Assembly: GCA_003446665.1 (NCBI GenBank)
Contig: DMCT01000044.1
Location: forward strand, 1-6,445
DNA from: Synergistaceae bacterium
GTDB lineage: Bacteria; Synergistota; Synergistia; Synergistales; Thermovirgaceae
Reading direction: 5' to 3'
Length of the DNA: 6,445 nucleotides
The notes beneath the pieces are model-generated. The model was not told the origin of the DNA and did no database searches. It saw nothing but the letters and a program-made list of their open reading frames with translations. Each line of letters opens with the position of its first letter. Within the stretch, counting starts at the first letter, position 1. Position numbers and translations under genes: made by a program. Below are positions 1 through 6,413 of the stretch, piece after piece.

Positions 1-1216
1 AAAGAAAAACACAGGCAGCGGCGACCTTCTGAAGTTCCCTCCCGCAGACGTGACCAAGCCGCTCGCCCCTGGCCCTGTTTCCTACCTGGTCGTGGGTCTG
101 GATATATCCCAGGAAACAACTAGGCGGAAGATCTTTCGCAGAACGTCCATGACGTCTTTTGCGAAACGACGAATAATTGCCCTCGTATACGAAGTTCCTT
201 TCCAGAGCCTTCGCCACTTGGGCGACGCCCCCGAAATCACCGTAATAACCCTCTCGTTCCCCCGTGAGCAGTGCGTGCAGGGCATGATGAAAATCATCAC
301 TCCATTGGGCGTCGAACCCGTATCCTCCGACTTCGGTCGCGCTTACCACCCTGGGGTCGTTGAGGTCGCTTTCCGCGATTATGAAACGGTGCTTACCCGT
401 TTCCATCTCCACTTGACGCACCGTACGGACCAATTCCTCGAGAAAGTGCAAAGCCGATTGGTCGAAGATAGCGTGGACGGCATCGATCCTGAGACCGTCC
501 ATGTGATAGTCCTCCAGCCACATCCTTGCGTTATCGAGGAAGAACGCCCGCACTTCGTCGGAAAAAGGCCCGTCGAAATTGACCGCGTCACCCCACGGTG
601 AGGCATATTTTTTCGAGAAATAGGGTCCGAAGAACCCAAGGTAATTCCCCTCGGGACCAAGGTGGTTGTAGACCACATCCAACAAAACGGCAATACCCTT
701 TTCGTGGGCTGAGTCGACAAGTTTCTTTAGCCCTTCAGGACCTCCATAGGCTTCGTGCGGAGCGTAGATATTTACCCCGTCGTAGCCCCATCCCCGTACG
801 CCGGAAAACCCGTTTACCGGCATCAGCTCAATATGCGTCACACCGATGGATTTGAGGTAATCCAGCTTCACTGCGACACCTTCGAAGGTCCCATCCGAAG
901 AAAACGTACCCGTGTGCAGTTCATATATCAAACCTGACGCCAACGGCTGAGGTTGCCATTTTTCATCGGTCCAGTTGAATTTTCCGTGATCCACGAAGAC
1001 CGACGGGCCGTGAACTCCTTTGGGTTGCCTGGTCGACCTCGGATCAGGAAGAAAAGGCCCACCATCCACCGAAAAAGCGTACTCGTCACCATCTTCCAAC
1101 GTTACGCCTGGCGCTTCCCACCACCCTCGATAGGACTTCGACATCTTGACGGAACATTGACCCGTAACGACAGTAACCGACAAGGCTTCCGGCGCCCATA
1201 CCGAAGGATGCCTCAA
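1..1216 (-). CDS. treZ: Maltooligosyltrehalose trehalohydrolase TreZ (3' end outside the window)
   Basis: TreZ (GH13, EC 3.2.1.141) hydrolyses the alpha-1,4 bond next to the trehalose unit of maltooligosyltrehalose in the cytoplasm, releasing trehalose. The reading frame is open from 1216 to the window edge (405 codons); the family is usually near 580-600 residues, so about a third is missing. Residues 1-90 are the N-terminal beta-sandwich (VWAPEA at 6-11; LPDPRS and GVHGPS at 56-72). The barrel follows: IYELHTGTF (97-105), ELMPVNGF (130-137), RGWGYDGV (141-148), DVVYNHLGPEGNY (180-192). Catalytic residues by family pattern are nucleophile D245 (GLRIDAVH), acid/base E282 (IIAESD) and D376 (THDQVGNRA). 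The start chosen is a TTG sharing TTGA with the treY stop, preceded 8 bases upstream by AGGGGG. An in-frame ATG at 1291, inside treY, would add 25 residues; no good ribosome site precedes it. Identity is very secure; the exact start is less so. Confidence 0.95.
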   Translation of the reverse strand, partial: MRHPSVWAPEALSVTVVTGQCSVKMSKSYRGWWEAPGVTLEDGDEYAFSVDGGPFLPDPRSTRQPKGVHGPSVFVDHGKFNWTDEKWQPQPLASGLIYELHTGTFSSDGTFEGVAVKLDYLKSIGVTHIELMPVNGFSGVRGWGYDGVNIYAPHEAYGGPEGLKKLVDSAHEKGIAVLLDVVYNHLGPEGNYLGFFGPYFSKKYASPWGDAVNFDGPFSDEVRAFFLDNARMWLEDYHMDGLRIDAVHAIFDQSALHFLEELVRTVRQVEMETGKHRFIIAESDLNDPRVVSATEVGGYGFDAQWSDDFHHALHALLTGEREGYYGDFGGVAQVAKALERNFVYEGNYSSFRKRRHGRSAKDLPPSCFLGYIQTHDQVGNRARGERLGHVCGRELQKVAAACVFL

Positions 1217-3885
1217 GGTGTTTTCCCCCTGTTTTCCTTGACAAGCAAAGCTACGGGAAAGTTTTTGAGCAGGTCGTCCGCTCCAGCCCATGAATTCCCG
1301 GAATATCTTTGATTGTCAAAGATGTTTTCCCAGGTACCTTCGGAGAGCCTTATCTTTGCTTTTTCCATTTCCGCCTTGCGAGACACAAAACACGTCGGGA
1401 CCAGAGTGACCACCCCCCCACCTCTGCAAAATGCGAAAATTTCCTTTACACCATTGCCTCCGGTTTCAACAGGATCATAAGAAGAACCCGGCCCGAAAAA
1501 ATCGGGCCTGTTTTTTTTGAAATTCAGAACTTTCCAAATCATCCATTGCTTCGTCAAGCCATCGTCCCAGTCTTCAGACGATTTGACAAGGGAAGAGACT
1601 TTTACTTTTTCCAGGTTTTCAATTTTCATTGCGAAATCCACGGGCCTCCTGTTATCAGGGTCAACCAGAGAGAGGTCCCAGGTTTCCGTTCCCTGGTATA
1701 TATCGGGGACTCCCGGTGCAGTAAGCATGACAAGAGCCTGTGCCAGCGAGGCAACACGCCCCGGGCGGATCAAAGGTCGCAGGAACATATTGAGATCTTG
1801 GATGAATTCGTCATCCTCGAAAATGCTATCGATGAAATTCATGAGAGCCCTTTCGTAGGGTTCGTTGACGTTCGTCCATGAAGTATGGCTCTTTGCTTCC
1901 CGCACGGATTTACGCATTACTTCACTAAGACGGACGCGATCAATGGGCCAGGCACCCATAATCGTTTGGTACAGGAAGTACTCCGTGTTGGCGTCAGGCA
2001 TTCCTCTTGTCTTCTTGTTTTCGTTCATTCGTGACCATCTTTTTACTTTTTCCGCCCATTCAAGAGGTATCTCCGAGAGAATGGCAAGTCTCGCCCGGAC
2101 GTCTCCACTTCGTTTAGTGTCATGAGTAGAAAGGGTATTCATCGTGAGTGGGAATTTTTCGGCCTTTTCCCGAAAATAGCTGTGTGCCCTTTCGGGAGTC
2201 ACCGAAAAATCGCAAGGCTCTCCACCAACCTCGTTTAGAGCTATAAATCGGTTGTAGCAGTAAAGCAACGTGTCCTCAATACCTTTTGCGGCCAAAGGAC
2301 CCGTCAACTGCTGGAACCGGGCTACAAATTCCGCTTCTTCGGCGGAGGGCGGTTTTTTGGTGAAAAACCCGCCGAAGAGGTCTATAAGCAGGGGGTCGAC
2401 CTCTGGAAGCCTTTCATGTGTTTTGTATAGGGCTTCCTCCATGATTTTTTCGTCCTCTGTATCGCGTTGCTCGTCACGCCAGGGAGTGAAATACGTCCTG
2501 TATACGTCGAAAGAGACCGCAAGGGTCTTTATTACTTTCATAACGTCACTTCGGGCGGAATCCCTGAATTCAGGGTGATTTTCGCAAATCTCCATTGCCA
2601 GGTGAGTGAGTCGATTAAAATCGCTGCCGAAAAGTTCCTCCGCAACCTTCATTTTCTTCTCGAATTTCAATTCTTCGCAATGTTTTACTTCGCCGGTAAA
2701 TTCAGCGTAAAAACGCGTCATCGCCTCTTCTCCGGCTGGGTCAATAAAAAGGCCATTCACTAAGTTCAGAAAGTCATACCCGGTTGTACCTTCGACCGGC
2801 CAGGCTTCGCGCAGCCTTTCGCCGGGTGAAAGTATTTTTTCCACCAGGATCCACGCCTCCGGCGCCGCGCTGCGGAGCCTTTTCAGGTATGCCGCAGGAT
2901 CCTTGAGTCCGTCTATGTGATCGACCCGAAGCCCCTCCACTACTCCTGAGGCAACCCATTTAAGCAAAAGCCTGTGCGTTTCCGCGAAGACGGCATCATC
3001 TTCCACGCGCAACGCCACAAGGTTGTCGATGTCGAAGAATCTCCTGTAACCCAGATCCTCCCGGTTTTTCCGCCACCAGGCCAGCCTGTAGTTTTGCCTT
3101 TCGAGGAAATCATCGAGACCCTCGGTGTCGGCGTTGAGCTCTTCGAGGCATTCGTCCACGACGGAAGCTTCTTCGGGGTTCTCTCGAAAGTGACGGTCGA
3201 TGAGAGCGAAGATCACTTCCTTGTTCCTGTGGCGTATCCTGGTGTTTTCCAGGTCCGTGGCAGTCGGCAGTGGCAAGTTTCCGAGGGATTCACCGAAAAA
3301 CTGGAGTCTTTCAGAAGAGCACCTCCATCCCGCCTTTTGGAGGACATTCATCATCGAGCGGGGCGCCACCGGAAAGAGATGTTCCCGGTAACTAACAAAA
3401 AAACGCGACTCTTTTCGCACGACCGAAATCAGGCCGGCTCCAAGGACCCTGCCATACTGATCTTCCAGTACAGGGAGCAAAATCCGGTTTTTAAGATACG
3501 CTTCGGGGCTTTCCCATTCCACGTCGAAAAAGGCGGCAAAGGCGCTCGAGGGGCCGTTTTCGAGCACATCCTGCCACCAACGGTTCTGCGGGCCGGATAT
3601 AGCCATATGATTAGGCACTATATCAAGCACCACTCCAAGACCTTTATTTTTTAGGGTTTCTGTAAGTAAATCGAAGCCCTGTTTCCCGCCAAGTTCATCA
3701 TTTACTTTGCCCGGGTCGACCACGTCATAGCCGTGGGTGCTTCCTAAAGCTGCCTGAAGTACAGGGGAAAGATACACGTGGCTGATCCCCAACTCGGCCA
3801 GATAGCCCGCGGTTTGTGCGGCATCGTAAAAGGTAAAATCGGGGTTGAGCTGCAGTCGGTAAGTGCAGGAAGGAACCGCTTTCAT
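1213..3885 (-). CDS. treY: Maltooligosyltrehalose synthase TreY
   Basis: TreY (GH13, EC 5.4.99.15) is an intramolecular transglucosylase that converts the reducing-end alpha-1,4 linkage of a maltooligosaccharide into an alpha,alpha-1,1 linkage, making the substrate for TreZ. The 890-residue product fits the long bacterial form of the family. Visible hallmarks: N-terminal TYRLQLNPDFTF (8-19), YLSPVLQAALGSTHGYDVVD (38-57), VVLDIVPNHMA (85-95), nucleophile D322 in GLRVDHIDGL, acid/base E349 in ILVEKIL, third carboxylate D589 in STHDTKRSGDVRARL, and the late PGVPDIYQGTE / VDPDNRRPVDF block (724-751). The helical insertion typical of the family lies about 400-560, including DVYRTYFTP (460-468). 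The ATG overlaps the debranching-enzyme stop (ATGA), with AAAAGGA 7 bases upstream, so translation is probably coupled. The gene has two strong internal inverted repeats (1490-1508 and 2334-2380). Nothing suggests truncation or inactivation. Confidence 0.98.
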   Translation of the reverse strand: MKAVPSCTYRLQLNPDFTFYDAAQTAGYLAELGISHVYLSPVLQAALGSTHGYDVVDPGKVNDELGGKQGFDLLTETLKNKGLGVVLDIVPNHMAISGPQNRWWQDVLENGPSSAFAAFFDVEWESPEAYLKNRILLPVLEDQYGRVLGAGLISVVRKESRFFVSYREHLFPVAPRSMMNVLQKAGWRCSSERLQFFGESLGNLPLPTATDLENTRIRHRNKEVIFALIDRHFRENPEEASVVDECLEELNADTEGLDDFLERQNYRLAWWRKNREDLGYRRFFDIDNLVALRVEDDAVFAETHRLLLKWVASGVVEGLRVDHIDGLKDPAAYLKRLRSAAPEAWILVEKILSPGERLREAWPVEGTTGYDFLNLVNGLFIDPAGEEAMTRFYAEFTGEVKHCEELKFEKKMKVAEELFGSDFNRLTHLAMEICENHPEFRDSARSDVMKVIKTLAVSFDVYRTYFTPWRDEQRDTEDEKIMEEALYKTHERLPEVDPLLIDLFGGFFTKKPPSAEEAEFVARFQQLTGPLAAKGIEDTLLYCYNRFIALNEVGGEPCDFSVTPERAHSYFREKAEKFPLTMNTLSTHDTKRSGDVRARLAILSEIPLEWAEKVKRWSRMNENKKTRGMPDANTEYFLYQTIMGAWPIDRVRLSEVMRKSVREAKSHTSWTNVNEPYERALMNFIDSIFEDDEFIQDLNMFLRPLIRPGRVASLAQALVMLTAPGVPDIYQGTETWDLSLVDPDNRRPVDFAMKIENLEKVKVSSLVKSSEDWDDGLTKQWMIWKVLNFKKNRPDFFGPGSSYDPVETGGNGVKEIFAFCRGGGVVTLVPTCFVSRKAEMEKAKIRLSEGTWENIFDNQRYSGNSWAGADDLLKNFPVALLVKENRGKTP
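1225..1230 (-). promoter_or_regulatory. Ribosome binding site deciding the TTG start of treZ
   Basis: AGGGGG is 8 bases upstream of the TTG at 1216 and is the only strong purine run near the treY/treZ junction. No ATG or GTG in the treZ frame lies between it and the first conserved residues (VWAP), so it argues for TTG as the start codon. The competing in-frame ATG at 1291 lacks such a site. Confidence 0.6.
1490..1518 (+). terminator. Intrinsic-terminator-shaped element, antisense within treY
   Basis: On the plus strand GGCCCGA (1490-1496), loop AAAAA, and TCGGGCC (1502-1508) form a perfect 7-base-pair GC-rich stem, followed by TG and eight Ts (1511-1518). This is the classic shape of a Rho-independent terminator, but it lies inside treY and would act only on antisense transcripts. 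No plus-strand gene ends here. On the sense strand it encodes RPDFFGP (793-799), a stretch that looks conserved in TreY, so coding constraint may explain part of it. Confidence 0.4.
2334..2380. repeat. Long imperfect inverted repeat within treY
   Basis: Bases 2334-2345 pair with 2369-2380 (12 pairs, one G-U as read on the plus strand). An inner stem of 2352-2357 with 2363-2368 (6 pairs) sits above a 6-base bulge (2346-2351), with a 5-base loop at the tip. It covers treY residues 503-518 (LFGGFFTKKPPSAEEA), in the family's helical insertion rather than the catalytic core. No T-run follows on either strand, so it is not an intrinsic terminator. It would be a stable hairpin in the operon mRNA. 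Confidence 0.5.
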
Positions 3886-5993
3886 TCTTCTATCCTTTTA
3901 ACGAGTACAACAACCGCACGGCTCGATACGTTAACCTTCGAGCCACCCGCGAGTGGCTCTGCTCCCTCTATGAAACCGCCTCTTCCTGTATCTATAACCC
4001 ATTCCCAAAAGTCACCCCACGACGATTCGGGAAGCCTGAATTCCAAAGGTTCGTAATGCGCGTTTACAAGAAAGAGGAAACTATCGTCCCTGATTTTCCG
4101 GCCCCACATGTCGGGAGTTTTGATGGCGTCGCCGTTAAGGAAGATCATAAGGCTCTTGGCAAAATCCTGGCGCCAGTTTTCATGCGTCATAAGTTTGCCG
4201 TCGGGAGTAAACCAGCCGATGTCGTGAAGGTCGCTACCGTTTATAGGACGGCCTATGAACCAGTTCCTGCGCCTGAAAACGGGATGTTCCCATCTGAAAT
4301 TAACCAGATCACAGACGAACTCGAGAAACCCTTCGTCGGCGTTTTCCCAGTCGAACCAGGAAACTTCGTTATCCTGACAGTAGGCGTTGTTGTTTCCCTT
4401 TTGCGTTCGCCCTATTTCGTCGCCACCCAAAATCATGGGTATACCCTGTGAACAAATAAGAGAAACAAGGAAATTCATTTTCTGCCTGGTGCGTAAGGCA
4501 TTGATTTCCGGATCATCGGTCGTACCTTCGACACCGCAGTTCCATGAACGGTTGTCGTCGGTACCGTCGGCGTTGTTTTCCCCGTTCGCCTCATTGTGTT
4601 TTTCGTTGTAGGAAACAAGGTCGTGAAGGGTAAAACCATCGTGAGCGGTAACGAAATTTACGCTGGCAAAGGGGCGCCGTCCCGTGTTCTCGTATAGATC
4701 GGAGCTGCCTGTAAACCGGTAGGCGAATTCCCCCAGAGTCTGATCTTTGCCACGCCAGAAATCCCGCATGCAATCTCTGTACTTGCCGTTCCATTCCGAC
4801 CAAAGGGGCGGAAAGTTACCGACCTGATAACCTCCCTCCCCCACATCCCAAGGCTCGGCTATCAGCTTCACCTGGCTGACCACCGGATCCTGTTGCACCA
4901 GGTCGAAGAAAGCAGACAACCTGTCTACGTCGTGGAGCTCCCTGGCCAGCGTGGATGCCAGGTCAAACCGGAAGCCGTCCACATGCATCTCCAGGATCCA
5001 ATACCGTAGGGAGTCCATGATCAGCTGAAGCACATGGGGATGCCGCATGTTGAGGGAGTTTCCCGTTCCGGTGTAATCGACATAAAATCGCGGATTGCCG
5101 GCGTCTAGCCGGTAATAGGCTGCGTTGTCTATGCCCCTGAAAGACAGCGTCGGCCCTAGATGGTTTCCTTCCGCCGTGTGATTGTAGACGACGTCAAGTA
5201 TCACCTCTATATCGGCCTCGTGGAGGTTTTTTACCATCTGCCTAAATTCCTGGACCTGCTGTCCTGCCTGTCCGTAGGCAGCGTACTCGTTATGAGGCGC
5301 AAAATATCCGATGGTGTTGTATCCCCAGTAATTCCGCAGGCCCTTTTCGACCAGATGCGCGTCATGGATAAACTGATGTACAGGCATGAGCTCCAGCGCA
5401 GTTACCCCTAGGCGTTTGAAATATTCCACTGCAGCAGGATGAGATAAAGCCGAGTATGTTCCCCTTATGTTTTCGGGAATTTCGGGGTGTTTTTTGGAAA
5501 AACCCTTGACATGCACCTCATAGATCAAAGTGTCGCTCAAAGGCCTTTTGATGGGTACGTCTTTTCCCCAGTCAAAAAAGGGATTGGAGACTATCGATTT
5601 CGGTACGAAGGGAGCACTGTCACGATCGTCCCTGATGTCGTCGCTTCCTCCTGTAACGTATCCAAAAACGGACGGATCCCAATTGACTTGACCTTCTACG
5701 GCCTTGGCGTACGGATCGATCAAAAGCTTTGCCGGGTTGCATCTTTTACCTTGCGCCGGGTCCCATGCACCGTGAACCCTGTAGCCGTATCTTTGTCCCG
5801 GGCCCACACCGTGAAGGTAACCGTGCCAGCAGTAGGCCGTCATCTCCTGGAGTTCAACCCTGGTTTCCACTCCCTGTCCGTCGAAAAGACATAACTCCAC
5901 TTTTTCGGCTATCTCTGAAAAAATGGAGAAATTCGTTCCCACACCATCGTAAGTAGCCCCTAGTGGATAGGGTTTGCCAGGCCATATCTCCAT
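3882..5993 (-). CDS. glgX: Glycogen debranching enzyme, GlgX/TreX type (isoamylase family)
   Basis: This GH13 enzyme hydrolyses alpha-1,6 branch points of glycogen or limit dextrin in the cytoplasm. Next to treY and treZ it most likely acts as TreX, supplying linear maltooligosaccharides for trehalose synthesis. At 703 residues it fits the roughly 700-residue TreX/GlgX group. The N-terminal CBM48-like domain starts WPGKPYPLGATYDGVGTNF (4-22). Barrel motifs are IYEVHVKGFS (157-166), ELMPVHQF (201-208), NYWGYNTIGYFAPHNEY (221-237), DVVYNHTAEGNHLGP (267-281), nucleophile D344 in VDGFRFDLAS, acid/base E380 in LIAEPWDVG, and D452 in FVTAHDGFTLHDLVSYN. The C-terminal beta domain covers about 610-700. 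The ATG at 5993 is supported by the family N-terminus and by GGGGG 7 bases upstream, which pairs with the anti-Shine-Dalgarno through one G-U. It is the first gene of the operon. Sequence alone cannot separate a glycogen-breakdown role (GlgX) from a trehalose-dedicated one (TreX); the context favours the latter. Confidence 0.96.
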   Translation of the reverse strand: MEIWPGKPYPLGATYDGVGTNFSIFSEIAEKVELCLFDGQGVETRVELQEMTAYCWHGYLHGVGPGQRYGYRVHGAWDPAQGKRCNPAKLLIDPYAKAVEGQVNWDPSVFGYVTGGSDDIRDDRDSAPFVPKSIVSNPFFDWGKDVPIKRPLSDTLIYEVHVKGFSKKHPEIPENIRGTYSALSHPAAVEYFKRLGVTALELMPVHQFIHDAHLVEKGLRNYWGYNTIGYFAPHNEYAAYGQAGQQVQEFRQMVKNLHEADIEVILDVVYNHTAEGNHLGPTLSFRGIDNAAYYRLDAGNPRFYVDYTGTGNSLNMRHPHVLQLIMDSLRYWILEMHVDGFRFDLASTLARELHDVDRLSAFFDLVQQDPVVSQVKLIAEPWDVGEGGYQVGNFPPLWSEWNGKYRDCMRDFWRGKDQTLGEFAYRFTGSSDLYENTGRRPFASVNFVTAHDGFTLHDLVSYNEKHNEANGENNADGTDDNRSWNCGVEGTTDDPEINALRTRQKMNFLVSLICSQGIPMILGGDEIGRTQKGNNNAYCQDNEVSWFDWENADEGFLEFVCDLVNFRWEHPVFRRRNWFIGRPINGSDLHDIGWFTPDGKLMTHENWRQDFAKSLMIFLNGDAIKTPDMWGRKIRDDSFLFLVNAHYEPLEFRLPESSWGDFWEWVIDTGRGGFIEGAEPLAGGSKVNVSSRAVVVLVKRIEE
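3893..3899 (-). promoter_or_regulatory. Ribosome binding site of treY, inside the end of the debranching enzyme gene
   Basis: AAAAGGA lies 7 bases before the ATG at 3885, within the last codons of the upstream gene. With the ATGA overlap it indicates re-initiation or coupled translation, and so matched synthesis of the two enzymes. Confidence 0.7.
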
Positions 5994-6000
5994 GTCATTT

Positions 6001-6005
6001 CCCCC
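6001..6005 (-). promoter_or_regulatory. Ribosome binding site of the debranching enzyme gene
   Basis: GGGGG lies 7 bases before the ATG at 5993 and can pair with the CCUCC of 16S rRNA through one G-U wobble. It supports this start, which also matches the family N-terminus. A similar G-run precedes treZ. Confidence 0.6.
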
Positions 6006-6010
6006 GTATC

Positions 6011-6055
6011 AAAAAAATCAAAACAGTCAAGCTGTCCCGAATCGTGCCGAGACAG
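6011..6055 (-). promoter_or_regulatory. Leader region with two mutually exclusive stem-loops
   Basis: Minus-strand reading: CTGTCTCG (6055-6048) can pair with CGGGACAG (6039-6032), an 8-base-pair stem with one G-U and an 8-base loop. The same GACAG (6036-6032) can instead pair with CTGTT (6026-6022) around the 5-base loop CTTGA. That second hairpin is followed by TTGA and then seven Ts (6017-6011), a weak terminator-like layout. The element sits between the candidate promoter and the operon's first ribosome site. A regulatory role is inference: the second stem is short and may be chance. Confidence 0.3.
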
Positions 6056-6068
6056 AAGAAGTAACTAC

Positions 6069-6096
6069 ATTATACTTGAGGCGAAGACGGTATAAA
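6069..6096 (-). promoter_or_regulatory. Candidate sigma-70-type promoter of the debranching enzyme-treY-treZ operon
   Basis: On the minus strand a perfect TATAAT (6074-6069) is preceded, at 16 bases, by TTTATA (6096-6091), which matches the -35 consensus TTGACA at four of six positions. Transcription would start near 6062, giving a leader of about 69 bases before the ATG at 5993. The perfect -10 box in the only sizeable non-coding gap upstream of the operon is the main support. The -35 box is mediocre and no activator or repressor site is recognisable. Confidence 0.5.
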
Positions 6097-6236
6097 GGAA
6101 ATCAAAAGAGTTAACACGAAGATGAGTACTTTACCTGGCAAAACGCATAGGAGCGACACGATACAAGCAATCAGAGAAGAATAAAAATCTCTTTTCCGCC
6201 TGATGACACAAAAGGAAAACCGTCACTTCCTGAAGC

Positions 6237-6413
6237 TCAGCGCTTTCCCTCAAGTTTTTCCGCTATGCTCAAAAACAATGCCTTGCGGTCTTTCAGGGTT
6301 TGCCTGTAGTTTCCGCTGTCCGTGTCGGCTATCTCCATCCTGATCTCCGATATGGCATAGGTAAGAAGCTCTCTCAAAACCTCAGCTTCCGCTTCCGTCA
6401 GGTCGATTTGCAT
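6237..6413 (-). CDS. Small protein of unknown function (58 residues)
   Basis: This is a short acidic, helix-rich soluble protein with no signal peptide or membrane segment. From the chosen ATG it reads MQIDLTEAEAEVLRELL at residues 1-17, then SEIRMEIADTDS at 22-33, and ends in a charged helix (LKDRKALF, then EKLEGKR). The pattern resembles short uncharacterised bacterial proteins with an L-T-E-x-E-A-x-x-L opening and an R-M-E-I-A-D-T-D centre; I recall the pattern but cannot name a family, so no function is given. An in-frame ATG seven codons upstream (6434) would give 65 residues. I prefer 6413 because the protein pattern begins there and a weak GGTG lies 7 bases upstream, whereas nothing resembling a ribosome site precedes 6434. 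It shares the operon's strand but is separated from it by 243 bases containing a promoter candidate, so it is probably a separate unit. The heptad-like hydrophobic spacing suggests a helical hairpin or coiled coil (inference). Confidence 0.65.
   Translation of the reverse strand: MQIDLTEAEAEVLRELLTYAISEIRMEIADTDSGNYRQTLKDRKALFLSIAEKLEGKR

Larger units (their letters stand above)
5994..6236. other. Non-coding gap between the small gene and the operon
   Basis: This is the only sizeable non-coding stretch in the window. It is AT-richer than the genes and holds the promoter candidate, the leader stem-loops and the first ribosome site (6001-6096). The part at 6097-6236 shows no open frame, tRNA-like fold or convincing terminator for the small gene. 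The nearest structure there is a weak TTTTCC/GGAAAA pairing with a 16-base loop ahead of a T-rich stretch. Confidence 0.7.

Noticed and set aside
50..601. Plus-strand open frame of 183 codons
   Set aside because: It lies opposite treZ, which has full family motifs in the minus frame; the plus-strand translation resembles no family and has no ribosome site.
379..720. Minus-strand open frame of 113 codons overlapping treZ
   Set aside because: It is an out-of-frame shadow of treZ; the true frame carries DVVYNHLGPEGNY and GLRIDAVH at the same place.
2974..3654. Plus-strand open frame of 226 codons
   Set aside because: It is antisense to treY across its catalytic region, and the length is explained by codon bias of the real gene. 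No start signal or recognisable protein motif is present.
3940..3959. Perfect 7-base-pair inverted repeat (GAGCCAC, 6-base loop, GTGGCTC) near the end of the debranching enzyme gene
   Set aside because: No T-run follows on either strand and the coupled treY start lies just downstream, so termination is unlikely. A stem of this size is plausible by chance.
6006..6030. Second promoter (TTGACT as a -35 box) close to the debranching enzyme gene
   Set aside because: The -35-like hexamer is good, but at 16-17 bases downstream there is only TACGGG or ACGGGG, and the start site would leave almost no room for the ribosome site.
6187..6230. Possible terminator after the small gene
   Set aside because: The best pairing (TTTTCC/GGAAAA) has a 16-base loop and an AT-rich stem, so it is too weak to call, although a T-rich stretch follows.
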